A DNA stretch of 64,000 nt from Chrysophaeum taylorii (Eukaryota > Sar > Pelagophyceae > Pelagomonadales > Pelagomonadaceae), in assembly GCA_029834535.1 (NCBI GenBank), contig JAQMWT010000424.1, forward strand, positions 1 to 64,000, in the 5' to 3' direction. Below, in pieces: positions 43,345-53,093 of the stretch. Made by a program: the position numbers and the translations under genes. How positions within the stretch are numbered: the stretch's first letter is position 1; each line of letters opens with the position of its first letter. Below the pieces are notes generated by a model. It did no database searches. It was given only the letters and a program-made list of their open reading frames with translations, and was not told the DNA's origin.

Positions 43345-43870
43345 CCTAACTAACTATCTTACTCATTCCATTTTTGCGTTTTTGCTACTTCCTTGTTTCC
43401 CTCTGCGCTCAACTCATTCCCTTTACGTTCTTGCCACTTCCTTGTTCCCCTCTGCGCTCATCCATTCTGGCTCTTTGAGCGTGGGACTTGCAAACCACAA
43501 TAGTTTTAACTTACTACACGCCAGCCCACGTACGCTAATCCCAGCGTCGTAGCGCGCAGGATCGGAAATATTATCACACTCGTTTTTTTGGACGAGGGGC
43601 GCAGATAAGGAGCGTCGGGGAGAGTTGGCGCCTCTAGCCGCGCGACGCGTTGAGTCTCCGCGATTTGAATACCGACAACAAGCTCCTCGAAAAACAACTC
43701 TTCGTTCTGCGCCCCCCGGCCATACCCGCCCCATTGCGAACACGTGCCGGCTTCTAACCCGCTCGCCCGGGAAGCGATCAAGTGCCAACTACGCCGGGAA
43801 GACGGATGCCCTGGTTCAAAATGCACTGTCCTCTATCGCAACCAAGCGGGTCGCGATCAGGTGGAGGGTC
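43345..43870 (-). mobile_element. SINE-like element S6, diverged, reverse orientation
   Basis: On the minus strand, TTGGTTGCGATAGAGGACAG, CTTCCCGGCGTAGTTGGCAC and GGCCGGGGGGCGCAG match the 5' half of S1 and S3. The 3' end may be the TAGTTAGTTAG complement at 43347-43357. The middle contains two copies of a stretch of about 45 bp (ACTTCCTTGTTCCCCTCTGC type). It is older than S1 and S2. 43179-43344 and 43871-44139 hold nothing I can support. Confidence 0.5.
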
Positions 43871-44139
43871 TCGTGCTCTTCGGATCACGACAAACATGAT
43901 CCGCGTGTGTGAATGAGGCCGCGATGCACATGACATCAACGCCATCACGGGGATTCCTGATTCTGAAAACTACCTCTATAATGCCCTGGCATCATCCCTC
44001 CGCATACACCGCCTGTCTCAATCGGCCCTTGGAATAAAGACTCGGGAGAGCATGCATTGGTTGGAGGTGAGGAGGCGACGCGTCTGGGCAACATATGTCG
44101 CCGCACACGTTGTAAGTAGTCTGCACGATGGCCTTCGGC

Positions 44140-44700
44140 GTATGTACGCGTAAGGATCGATACGCAATGGCTCGAAGGAAATAACAAGTAGCGTGGTGAG
44201 CAGGAGGCATCATACGGTGGGGGGAACAGTCGAATACGCTATGGCTCGAAGGAAATAAGAAGTAAGAGGTTGCGTGGTGAGCAGGAGGCATCATACGGTG
44301 GGAACAGTCGAATACGCAAAGGCTCGAAGGAAATAACAAGTAGTGTGGTGAGCAGGAGGCATCATACGGTGGGGGGAACAGTCGAATACGCAATGGCTCG
44401 AAGGAAATAAGAAGTAAGAGGTTGCGTGGTGAGCTGGAGGCATCATACGGTGGGGGGAACAGTCGATTACGCAATGGCTCGAAGGAAATAAGAAGTAAGA
44501 GGTTGCGTGGTGAGCAGGAGGCATCATACGGTGGGGGGAGCAGTCGATTACGCAATGGCTCGAAGGAAATAAGAAGTAAGAGGTTGCGTGGTGAGCAGGA
44601 GGCATCATGCGGTGGGGGGAACAGTCGATTACGCAATGGCTCGAAGGAAATAAGAAGTAAGAGGTTGCGTGGTGAGCAGGAGGCATCATACGGTGGGGAC
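44140..44700. repeat. 81-bp tandem satellite
   Basis: About seven units containing GGAGGCATCATACGGTGGGG and AATGGCTCGAAGGAAATAAG, mostly 81 bp (27 codons, hence open frames on both strands). The leftmost units are shorter variants. Units differ by few bases, so the array is young. It separates the retroelement cluster from the gene-dense part. Confidence 0.85.
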
Positions 44701-44728
44701 GAGAGTCGAGGAGGATGAACGAAGGGTT

Positions 44729-45010
44729 CTACCCACACGCCTGGGCCCAGAGGATGGCCTTCTGCCGGCGGGCTTGGATGAAGGCGATGGTGTGCTGCTT
44801 GGCGACGTGGAGATTGGCTGAGACGGACTTGGCCTGGGTCTCGTAGGCGCCGTGAATACGCTTGCGCACGAAGCGGGCGATTTTGGTCGCCGCGTCGGCT
44901 TGATTTTCAAGAAGCACGGAAAGTTCCTTTGGTACGTACCGCTTCATGACTTTGATCGCCGTCAGGCTCGCTTTTTTCATCTCGCGGCCCGCCCATCGCA
45001 CCTCCACCAT
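44729..45010 (-). CDS. Small basic helical protein, unknown
   Basis: The product is 93 residues from the Met at 45010 (MVEVRWAGREMKKASLTAIK). A start three codons earlier (45019) is possible. Codon use is GC-rich at third positions like the proven host genes downstream. The sequence is rich in Lys, Arg and Ala, is predicted helical throughout, has no signal peptide or membrane segment, and ends in a Trp-Ala-Gln-Ala-Cys-Gly tail. No family is recognised. It is divergent from the BTB gene, with about 250 bp between starts. Confidence 0.5.
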   Translation of the reverse strand: MVEVRWAGREMKKASLTAIKVMKRYVPKELSVLLENQADAATKIARFVRKRIHGAYETQAKSVSANLHVAKQHTIAFIQARRQKAILWAQACG

Positions 45011-45264
45011 GGCACACATCGTCGGACAGAATCTTTAAACAAATCCGGAAAGGAAGAACGGCAGGCGTCGGAAAAAACGCGTGCCCGCCACGTCGTACAT
45101 ACGCACATACATACTTCGAGTATTTATTATTCTTGGATACCGGTCGCGAAAGATCGCGTTGTCCTTGACACGTTCTGGATAGTCACAATGTTGAACTCGT
45201 TTCCACCATAACTGTTGGTCGCAATCTTATTGTCTTGTTACTCGTGAAGAAGAAGAAGAAGAAG

Positions 45265-45741
45265 ATGGTCTACGAGAGAGAGACGTCGATGATCGAGGAG
45301 AGGCTGGAGATGATCGCCAAGAAGACGCTCGCTAGCGCGTTTGCCTCGATGCTCGTCGTTGGCGACGACCCCATCGCCGCGCGCGACCGCGCTGCCGACG
45401 TCGTCCTCAACTGCCGGGACGGCCGGCGGTTCGCGCACCGGTGCGTGCTGATAGCTCGGTTCCCGGAACTCGCGCGACAAGTCAAGCAAACCCGCACCAT
45501 CGTCACGGCAAACAACTGCATCGCGGCAGTGATGCCTTTCGTTATCGACCTCGATCTCCCCGCGGAAGGCGTCGACGTTGCGCTCGTCTTCGTGTACACG
45601 GGCACTCTGGACGGCACAGCGGTGCTTGATGACGCGCTGGAGGCGTCGCCAGAGTTTTCCCAAGCCCTCGCCACGATTTCGCTCAACCAGCCAGCACGCG
45701 ATGAATCCCCGTCGGTGAAGGCTCTCCCGTTGACGTTGTAG
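45265..45741 (+). CDS. BTB/POZ domain protein
   Basis: The product is 158 residues from the Met at 45265. A frame start at 45235 only adds a lysine run encoded by a GAA microsatellite. Residues about 43-125 form a BTB fold: ADVVLNCRDGRRFAHRCVLI (the usual DV-x-hydrophobic...F-x-AHR-x-VL-x pattern), a middle helix region, and VDVALVFVYTGTLD, equivalent to the YTG motif of BTB proteins. The family forms dimers and often serves as adaptor for cullin-3 ubiquitin ligases. Here the domain stands nearly alone, with a short C-terminal tail and no Kelch, ankyrin or zinc-finger partner, so the partner is unknown. Confidence 0.7.
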   Translation: MVYERETSMIEERLEMIAKKTLASAFASMLVVGDDPIAARDRAADVVLNCRDGRRFAHRCVLIARFPELARQVKQTRTIVTANNCIAAVMPFVIDLDLPAEGVDVALVFVYTGTLDGTAVLDDALEASPEFSQALATISLNQPARDESPSVKALPLTL

Positions 45742-46349
45742 TCGACACCCGAAGAACCCGGCTTCTCAACAGAAGTGACGACGACGACGACGACGACCTT
45801 TCTCCAGAGATCCGCGGCCTCTGATGATGAAATGTACAGGAAGGGGGAAATAAATTAGTGTGTTTTATCCTGCTGCATTAGATGATGATGGTGAAATGCA
45901 GCCCCGTATTTTGTCCTCGATGATAGCTCACTGGGTGGGTGCCTACCTTTCCGACCATTGGTCGGTCGGTCGGTCGGTCTGATGCGTGCGTGCGCGAGCA
46001 CTGAGGAAGCTTGGCGGCGGCGCCACACACCAGACACACCCGCGTGACTAGTGGCGAGGCGCCACGAGCGATTGTAGGCCCCTTAGCTTCGGAAGGTGGT
46101 GTAATAGAAGAATGATATAATATAGAAGACGAGGGCAAAAGAGGTGGAGTTTTCGAAAAGCAGCATGTCCGCCGTCTTGGATGTGGAGGAGGAAGTGAAG
46201 TGTTGTGGTCGGGTAAGTCGACGCGCGGTCGTCGAGTTCCGAAAAAACAACAACAACAAAGGCGGCGGCACCGTCCGGTAAAAGGAAAGCTGTCTGTGTG
46301 TCTGTGTGTCTGTCACCGAGGAAGCAAGCAGTCGTAGTAGAAAGGATGC
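45742..46349. other. Intergenic spacer with microsatellites
   Basis: It contains an ACG run (about 45778-45800), a TCGG/GGTC run (about 45958-45980), and GTCTGTGT repeats near 46297. It is the 3' space of two convergent genes. I see no further gene or RNA here. Confidence 0.5.
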
Positions 46350-47831
46350 TCATCGGGTGGGTCGGCCGGCGAGAAAGTCGTCGACGTCCGTGGCCTTGTT
46401 AAGGTCGACCTTGTTGATGCGGAGGCAGGCGAGGAGGCCCTCCGGGAGCTCGTCGACGGCGCGGCCCTCGACGAGCCAGCCGATGTCGATGATGAGCTTC
46501 GGGAAGGTGTCGCGCATGGCGAAGAGGGCATGATTCGAAACGGCGGCGAAGTCGGTACCGACGTCGAGGGCAAACTCCAAGTAGTCGGCGTCGCGCGAAA
46601 TTTTGACGACGCCGGGCCGTTCCCCGACGATGGCCGAGGCGGCCATGAGAACCGGTTTCGCGTTGTACTGTCGCACCAAGCGCGGGAGGCCGAGGGTCTT
46701 GTCGTGGAGATTTTCGACGCTCGCGACGCCCTTCAAACATCCGTTAAGGACGGGCATCGCGTCGGCGCGCGACGAGTACTGCTTCCAGAGGCGGAGGTGG
46801 GGCGGCCAGGATTTAGGGTCGGAGAGGATACGGACGGTCGCCGGCGAGACGCGCCAGTAGCAGACGACCATGTAGCCCTTTGGTCTCGCGGCGGCGTCGC
46901 GGACTTCGGGGGCAGGCCCGACGAGGGGCGGGGGCGTCCCGGGGAAAAACATCGTCTGGCAGACGACGCGCGGAAGCCATTCGGGGAGACCGGTTTCGTG
47001 GGGTCTCGGCGGGGGGAGCCGGACGCGGCGCGGCATGTCGAAGACGGGGGTGGCCGCGCGGAGGAGGTCGACCGCGAAGGGTTCGTAGAGGGGGGGCGGC
47101 GACGGCTGCTTCTTCTTGTCCTTGAGATAGTTTGGGCCGCGCAAGCGAAAACTCGTCGCCTCGGCGACCGTCCACGTCATGGGCTCGCCGGGGGTGTCCG
47201 AAAAGCGCATCGAGGCTCCCGCGTCGACGAGTTTCTCGGGAAAATCGTCCCCCCGCGCGCGCTTGGCGCGGCGCTTCGCCGCCTCGAGCATGCCGAGGGT
47301 CTGGAAGCGCGAGAGGTCGTCCACGGGACACCGTCGGAGCGTTCCGACGTTGCTTTCGTCGCCGCGGCTCGTCGCGAGGAGCCAGGCCGCGGGGGCTGCG
47401 ATCGCGAGGGGCCAGGCGAGCCTTTCGGCGGCCGTCGCGCCCAGCAACCACACGAGCAGCGCGCCGTGACCCGCGAGGAGACACGCCGACCAAGCCGCGC
47501 GGTGCGCGGCCGTCCGGAACCACTGCTTCTCCGGCACCGCCTCGAGGGTCTGCCGCGCTTCGGCGTTGAGCACTTCGTAGTCGAGCGCGGCGAGGTCCAG
47601 CGGTGCCCGCTCGGCGCCCTCATCCTTGCGCTGGGGCTTAGCGAAGGCGAGGAGGCTCAACGTGGCGCGGCTCAGGTTCCGCGCCTTGGACTCCACCGCC
47701 GACGACAACGCCTCGACCTGGCCGTTCACGGCCTCGAGCCCCGCGACGTTGTGGAGCGACTCGCGCCAGAACGCGATCTCCGTCTCCGACGCCGAGACCG
47801 GCGGCGCTTCCATAATAAGTTTCACTCTCAC
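46350..47831 (-). CDS. EDR2 C-terminal (DUF1336) domain protein with two membrane segments
   Basis: The product is 493 residues from 47831 (MRVKLIMEAPP); a second Met six codons later is also possible. Residues about 113-131 and 138-153 are hydrophobic and may be membrane segments. From about 218 to 489 the protein follows the EDR2_C pattern: WTVAEATSFRLRGPNYLKDK, a middle KGYMVVCYWRVSP strand, a VLNGCLKGV turn, YNAKPVLM, RDADYLEFALDVG, LIIDIGWLVEGRAVDELPE and LLACLRINKVDL. In plants this domain follows START and PH domains and is linked to lipid binding and defence. Here those partners are absent. It is convergent with the BTB gene, and SINE S3 lies just 52 bp upstream of its start. Confidence 0.8.
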   Translation of the reverse strand: MRVKLIMEAPPVSASETEIAFWRESLHNVAGLEAVNGQVEALSSAVESKARNLSRATLSLLAFAKPQRKDEGAERAPLDLAALDYEVLNAEARQTLEAVPEKQWFRTAAHRAAWSACLLAGHGALLVWLLGATAAERLAWPLAIAAPAAWLLATSRGDESNVGTLRRCPVDDLSRFQTLGMLEAAKRRAKRARGDDFPEKLVDAGASMRFSDTPGEPMTWTVAEATSFRLRGPNYLKDKKKQPSPPPLYEPFAVDLLRAATPVFDMPRRVRLPPPRPHETGLPEWLPRVVCQTMFFPGTPPPLVGPAPEVRDAAARPKGYMVVCYWRVSPATVRILSDPKSWPPHLRLWKQYSSRADAMPVLNGCLKGVASVENLHDKTLGLPRLVRQYNAKPVLMAASAIVGERPGVVKISRDADYLEFALDVGTDFAAVSNHALFAMRDTFPKLIIDIGWLVEGRAVDELPEGLLACLRINKVDLNKATDVDDFLAGRPTR

Positions 47832-47883
47832 TCTCCGTATAGGGGTTGGTTCACTTTATTTATTTATTTATTTATTTATCAAA

Positions 47884-48303
47884 CCCCTAACCCTGCGGTC
47901 GCTACCCGTTGGTTGCGATGGAGGACGGCGCCTAACACGCTTGCTCCCTGCGGCGGCCCCGGCCGTCCCGGAGTGAGACGGTGCCTGCTCGCCTCCCGGG
48001 CTGGCCGGTTAGCACCCGGAAAAAAAGTCCGCGCTGGGAATCATGGGGTTCGCTCGGTTGGGCAGAACGCGACGGACTGGTCGATTGTTCGTGGACCAAC
48101 ACGTCCGCGGCCCGCGACGCTTTTGCACGACCTCGCTCAAGACCGCGGTCCGCAGTGGCGGTCCACCATCAACAAGTCCGTCCTCGTCCCTCGCCTCTGC
48201 CCCAACTGCGTGAATTTTCTCTGTGATTCCGTACCGGCTCCTGCCGGTCCGGCCTGGCTCCCATGCTCGGGAGAGGTCTCAAGCTAGTTAGTTAGTTAGT
48301 TCG
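47884..48303 (+). mobile_element. SINE-like element S3, 420 bp
   Basis: It starts CCCCTAACCCTGCGGTCGC, contains TTGGTTGCGATGGAGGACGG, and ends GGCCTGGCTCCCATGCTCGG...AGCTAGTTAGTTAGTTAGTTCG. The ends match S1 but the middle is different. Flanks TTATCAAA (47876-47883) and TTATCCAA (48304-48311) form an 8-bp target duplication with one difference. It lies immediately upstream of the EDR2-C gene and might affect its promoter. Confidence 0.7.
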
Positions 48304-48311
48304 TTATCCAA

Positions 48312-48844
48312 TCCGGCTGACTGACTGACTGACTGACTGACTGACTGACTGAAAAACTGTGTTATTTATTATACAACACGACGACGAGGCGAAAATCCAA
48401 GCAGAAGAAAGGGGTGGAGATCATACATTCAAGCAAGAACGACGAACCAAAAGGAAGGGTGGTTGTTGTTTTGCAGGAGGCGCGTCGTGTTGTGTCGTCG
48501 GAGGAGGAAACGTGGCCGGCGGCACGGCGTGGGCGACTCACATGCGACAAGTGAGGGCCATTTTTTGATGGTGGAGGAGGACCATCCCATCATCTTCTTA
48601 AACGTGTCGTGGCGCCGGCAGACATCGCGAGAGAGACAGAATTAACTCGGGGGTGGGGCCAAATAACAAACAAATAATCAATATGCGGCGAGCGGTCGTA
48701 GGCGACGACGAGCGTAGCGTAGCGTAAAAAGAAACTCGGTTCAAACAAACAGACAAACAGACAAACAAACGAAGTCGGTCGGTAAAAAAAAATCGTCCAA
48801 GAGTGAGCGACAAGTCGTCGCTCAGCGCGGCGAGGTCGCGTCGC
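48312..48844. other. Intergenic spacer with TGAC and CAAA microsatellites
   Basis: A CTGA run of about eight units lies at 48319-48350, and an ACAGACAAAC run near 48745-48772. This is the space 3' of the CCCH gene. No gene is supported. Confidence 0.5.
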
Positions 48845-49927
48845 TCAGCGCGGCGAGGTCGCGTCGTCAGCCCTGAAACTCGTCGCGTCGTCAGCCCTGA
48901 AACTCGTCGCGTCGTCAGCCCTGAAACTCGTCGCGTCGTCAGCCCTGAAACTCGTCGCGTCGTCAGCCCTGAAACTCCAGTCGGGCTCGTGTCGGAGCGG
49001 GTCGCGGTAGGTCCAGGGGTCGTCGAGCGGGGGTATTTCGGCGAGACGGGGCGAACGCTGGGGCGAGCGCGAGCCGCTCTTGCGGGGGGACGCGGGGGGC
49101 GGCGAGCGGCGCCGGAGTTCGCCGGCCGAGTGCGCGAACTGGCAGGTCCCCGAGGCCGAGAAAGGACAGTGTCCCGCGAGGAAGTACTTGCACAGTTTGG
49201 TAAAACGCTTCTGTTCGAGCGAAGCCCGGAGCGACGAGTTCTCGGGCCTCGGCTGCTGGGTCGCGACCACGACCCGCGCGCTCTGCTGTTGTCGCTGCGG
49301 CAAGACCACCACCTTGGCGGGCTTGTCGGCCGACTCGCCGCCGTTCAACGCGGTCGAGTACCACGCCTCGAGAGCCGTCGGCCGCGGAGAATAGGTCGGC
49401 GGCGACCGCAACTCCTCCTCGCTGTGCGCGAACTGGCACGTGTTTGTGGCGGCGTACGGGCAGTGCCCGGCCATGTGGTACTTGCAGAGGCGCGTCTTGA
49501 AGCGCCGCGCCGACGCGCCGTGCGTCCCGCTCGACGTCCGCAGCTCGTCGACCGAGTGCGCGAACTGGCACCGCCCGACGGCGGCGAACGGACAATCGGC
49601 GAACGAGTACCGGCACAACTTGGTCTTGTACTCGGCGCAAGCCGACCGAGGCATCGACCTCAGCTCCTCGACGCTGTGCGCGAACAGGCATCTCGCGCCG
49701 TGAGGACACGCGCCCGACGCCAGGTACACGCACAACCGCGTCTTGAACTGCCGCTCCTGGTAGCTCGGCGGCTGGTACTGCTGCGCCCCCACATGCAGCT
49801 GCTGCAGCTGCTGCGCCACCACCTGCGGCTCGAGCTGACCGTCGCCCTCCTGGATTTCACCACCCGACACCCTCAGAGGACCCCACGTTGTCAGAGGACC
49901 GCTCTCCATCTCCGCCTGCACAGCCAT
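48845..49927 (-). CDS. CCCH zinc-finger protein with four fingers
   Basis: The product is 360 residues from MAVQAEMESGPL. Four CCCH fingers lie at about 66-84 (C-x7-C-x5-C-x3-H), 105-124, 148-168 and 246-266 (C-x6/7-C-x7-C-x3-H). Each is preceded by a KTRLC/KTKLC/FTKLC lead-in and followed by SxxELR. This layout resembles the tristetraprolin-type and related RNA-binding CCCH families, which bind AU-rich mRNA and control stability. The longer C-C spacing and four repeats are unlike metazoan two-finger proteins. Residues 35-55 are Gln-rich, and 275-300 Ser/Pro/Arg-rich. The C-terminus is five copies of SFRADDAT, made by a 24-bp minisatellite (48847-48975). Confidence 0.85.
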   Translation of the reverse strand: MAVQAEMESGPLTTWGPLRVSGGEIQEGDGQLEPQVVAQQLQQLHVGAQQYQPPSYQERQFKTRLCVYLASGACPHGARCLFAHSVEELRSMPRSACAEYKTKLCRYSFADCPFAAVGRCQFAHSVDELRTSSGTHGASARRFKTRLCKYHMAGHCPYAATNTCQFAHSEEELRSPPTYSPRPTALEAWYSTALNGGESADKPAKVVVLPQRQQQSARVVVATQQPRPENSSLRASLEQKRFTKLCKYFLAGHCPFSASGTCQFAHSAGELRRRSPPPASPRKSGSRSPQRSPRLAEIPPLDDPWTYRDPLRHEPDWSFRADDATSFRADDATSFRADDATSFRADDATSFRADDATSPR

Positions 49928-51185
49928 GCTGCGCGTCTCGTCTCCTATTTTGCCTATCTTGGACTACACTCCTTCAGGCCATATCACCACCACTTGGGAT
50001 CATCAATCGCTCAACTCGGTGCAGTGCAGACAGACACCCGAGGTGTCATCAGTATAGTAGTCAAAGGAAAGGAATCCACCCAACGGAACGGAAACCACCC
50101 CTTCACCCAGGTTCAACTCGGCGGTTAGACTTTGATCAATAACGTTCGTTCACCAGTCAGTTTTCCGGACCAGTTTTCCGGGCACGCACACTTTTTGTCT
50201 TTGGTTGTGGGGGGTGTACCGGCTGGGAGGAGGGGAATAAAAAATAACAATTTCATTCATTCTGAACATTCATTCATTCATTCATTCATTCATTCTCTTG
50301 TGGGCCGAGCTTGTGGTGGTTACTACCGCTTTATCTACCTAGCGAAGAAAAGTGTATGGCCGGAGAAGCCGCCCACACACTTTCGTAAGGTGCCTCCGAT
50401 CCAGAGATGATCTCCAAAGCCGCAACATCGCGATTTTCTTCTTCTTCTTCTTCTTCTTGGGGTGGGGGGCTCTTCCGGAGAAAACCGTCTTTCTATGCAC
50501 CCTCGTCCCGGAACTTGAAGGAACGGCCTTGGGTCACTTCGCGCGACACTCCCCCTTTCTTTCGGAGAGCGGTCCCGCTTCGCTTCCAACTCAATGGGCG
50601 CCGCCCCACGTTGTCGATACCTGCCTCGTTGTGCCCCAATATGCTCGTCATGCCCAAGAAGACCTGGGCGTTCGTGCTGACCTCTCTCTCTCCTCTCTCT
50701 CTCTCTCTCTCCAGGCCCTGTTGTTGTTGTTGTTAGCAACCTTGGCTTGAATGTAGCAGCGGCCTCCCTCCCTCCCTCCCTCCCTCTCATTGCTCAGCCG
50801 AACATGATGGACGACGGATGGGTGCTCGCAACGTCGTCGTCGCCCGATGCATCTTGCTGCAACACAGTGTGGTGACCGCCTCTGCACCACAGCGGACGTC
50901 GTTTTCGTCGCCATGCGCCAAGTTGCTGCCCCTCTCCAGTATACGTAGTACTCTCGGTGTGCGATGCGACGCGCAAACCACCACTAGAAGAGAGGTGGAC
51001 GGACATCTGTGCGCTCATTACATTATTACTACAAGTAATTCATTATAACTGGGGTCTGAACATAGTAAAATAGTTGGTGACTACAAGAAGGTGCCCGAAT
51101 AATTTTGTTGAACGCAGTCAACGGCCAGTCGGTCCCAACGGCTTACGACACAACGGTGTGGAGGAGACGTTGTTCTCCGTCCGTT
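49928..51185. other. Intergenic region with several microsatellites
   Basis: It includes an ATTC run (50262-50294), a TTC run (50436-50458), a CT run (50686-50712) and a CCCT run (50767-50786). Open frames here are short or driven by the repeats, and I support none. It contains the divergent promoters of the CCCH gene and the secreted-protein gene. Confidence 0.5.
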
Positions 51186-52412
51186 ATGGCGCGTGCGCTT
51201 CGTCTCGTCGCAGTCTTGGACTTGGTCTTGGGTCAGGAGGGTTGTCCCTACGCAAGCATTTATGATGTGGCCGTGCCTTTGACGCCCGAAGAAGGAGTTA
51301 TCCACGAGGGGCTCCTGGTTCGAAACAAAACGCGACGAGTCGCCGCGATGGGCAAACAAGCCTGGAGATACTGGAGTGTCCTCGAGTCACCTGCGGGACT
51401 GTGGGTCGTCGCGAAGACTGGCAAGTTCCCGCACGCGATAAAAAACGCCAAGACGATCGCATTCGTCGATTGCGACGCGAAGCTGCGGACGGGAAACAGG
51501 TCGTGTCTCGAGTCGCCGATCGTCGTCGTAAACGACAGTCGCGTTGCTCACAACCTGGGCCTCGCAATCGAGGGCGATCTCGTGTGGGGCATTGGCGGCG
51601 AGACCCTCGTCGACGACAACATCACCGCGGAGACGGTGAGGGTCTTTGGCAGTTCGAACGACGTGTCGCTCTTCCGCACCGAGCCCGGCGGCGTTCGAGC
51701 CGCGAGCCCCGGCTGCATAGAGCGTCGGGAAAAGTACGCGCCGCTCTGCCAGTTCGACGGCCGGTTCTCGGTGTGCGTGCGTGGCGAGGACCGTCTGTTG
51801 TACGCGCGCGCCAACACGGCCCTCGCCGGAGGCCGTCACGTCTCCGTCGCGAGAAGACTCGGCCGCGCCGAGTGGTCGCGGTTCGAGCTTCTCACCTTCT
51901 TGAACGCCGGCGAGGACAACGCGTTTGCCCGCGTTTTTAGCAACGAGTCCCTCGCACGCGAGGCCGGCGACATCTACGTCGCCGCGGTCAACGCGATCCG
52001 AGGCGCGTTCGTCGGTCTCTTCTCCGCGACGGTTCAACTCCCCTCGTCCAATCCCCGGGCCTCTATATTTCTTGCCATTTCCTGCGACGGCGCGCACTTC
52101 TCGCCCCCCACGCCGCTCGTCGCCGCCATCGCCGTCGGCAAGGGCGAAATTTTAGACCACGCCGCGGATGGACTCCTGCTCGCCGACGACCTCGTCTACT
52201 TCTACGTCCACCACGGCGTACAGGGTCCATTGCACAGAGGCACGCGCCGATGCCCCTTTGCCAAAGAGGAGGCCAGACTCCACCGCCTCCCGTCGAGCAT
52301 GCTCGTCCGCTACGCCTTCGACCGCCAAAAACTCCTCGCCGAAATCCGACGCCGCACGCTCCAGCTTTATGCCGCCGGCTTCTGCCCAAATCGACGACCC
52401 TCCTCATCATAG
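51186..52412 (+). CDS. Predicted secreted protein, possible beta-propeller hydrolase, unknown
   Basis: The product is 408 residues from the Met at 51186 (MARALRLVAVLDLVLGQEGC), chosen because it gives a plausible signal peptide; the frame is open from 51105. Repeated strand patterns such as WRYWSVLESPAGLWVVAKTG, LVWGIGGETLVDDNI, VSLFRTEPGG and ILDHAADGLLLADDLVYFYV recall five-bladed beta-propeller glycosidase-like proteins, which are common in marine algae. I cannot identify catalytic residues. N-x-S/T sites are present (for example NDS, NKT, NIT). It probably enters the secretory route. The function is not known. Confidence 0.55.
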   Translation: MARALRLVAVLDLVLGQEGCPYASIYDVAVPLTPEEGVIHEGLLVRNKTRRVAAMGKQAWRYWSVLESPAGLWVVAKTGKFPHAIKNAKTIAFVDCDAKLRTGNRSCLESPIVVVNDSRVAHNLGLAIEGDLVWGIGGETLVDDNITAETVRVFGSSNDVSLFRTEPGGVRAASPGCIERREKYAPLCQFDGRFSVCVRGEDRLLYARANTALAGGRHVSVARRLGRAEWSRFELLTFLNAGEDNAFARVFSNESLAREAGDIYVAAVNAIRGAFVGLFSATVQLPSSNPRASIFLAISCDGAHFSPPTPLVAAIAVGKGEILDHAADGLLLADDLVYFYVHHGVQGPLHRGTRRCPFAKEEARLHRLPSSMLVRYAFDRQKLLAEIRRRTLQLYAAGFCPNRRPSSS

Positions 52413-53061
52413 CATCCCACACCACGGAACGAACGGACGAACGAACGAGCGAATTCGACGCCGTCGCGTCCTTAGGACTCCTCTTTAACTCTGCGACTGG
52501 AGTGGAGTGGAGTGGTGACAACAACAAGTTGGTTGGTTGTGTACCAGTGCTGGACTACACCACCCAAAAAAAAAAAGGTCGAGTCTGCACTGCGCTCTCG
52601 AGCCCGTACCAAAACCGGCAAGAGTGTCCTCTGGAGACAGAACAATTTCCTAGTACAACTCGCATGCGTCCACCACAATGCACAGCTAGCTTGCACCCCA
52701 CCTAAAGCACTGAGGACGTAAAAGACTCATCTTCTCAAACGTCTTCTTTCTTCCCGAGAAACTCCTCCCACGAAGAAGGAGCCCACATTCAATCGGTCAT
52801 CACACCGAAGAAAACCAAGTGGTGCCAGTAATTATTACCTGTGCTCGTATCAATCAAAAAGGTTGAACAATTCTGCAAAGAAGCAATACAAAGATTGACA
52901 CCTTGGTCGTTCACTCGCGACGACTTATCTTCATTCCGACCAACTTCACGCGGTACGCTCCGACGTGTCACAGAAACAATTCTCGCTCGTTTTCACTCTC
53001 TCTCACGGCCGAACATCGTTCAGGCTTGTATGCGCGAGCGGTTCGACGAGCATCAATTCGC

Positions 53062-53093
<32 letters not shown>

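Noticed and set aside
43992-44738. 248-residue minus-strand frame and its companions in the 81-bp satellite
   Set aside because: The unit length is a multiple of three, so repeats stay open in all frames; no codon signal or domain.
46530-48287. 585-residue plus-strand frame opposite the EDR2-C gene
   Set aside because: Antisense shadow of a GC-rich gene; the minus-strand frame has a recognisable domain.
48803-50128. 441-residue plus-strand frame opposite the CCCH gene
   Set aside because: Antisense shadow; the zinc fingers prove the minus strand.
50335-50790. 151-residue minus-strand frame near 50.5 kb
   Set aside because: Low complexity from CT and CCCT microsatellites; no domain and no conserved pattern.
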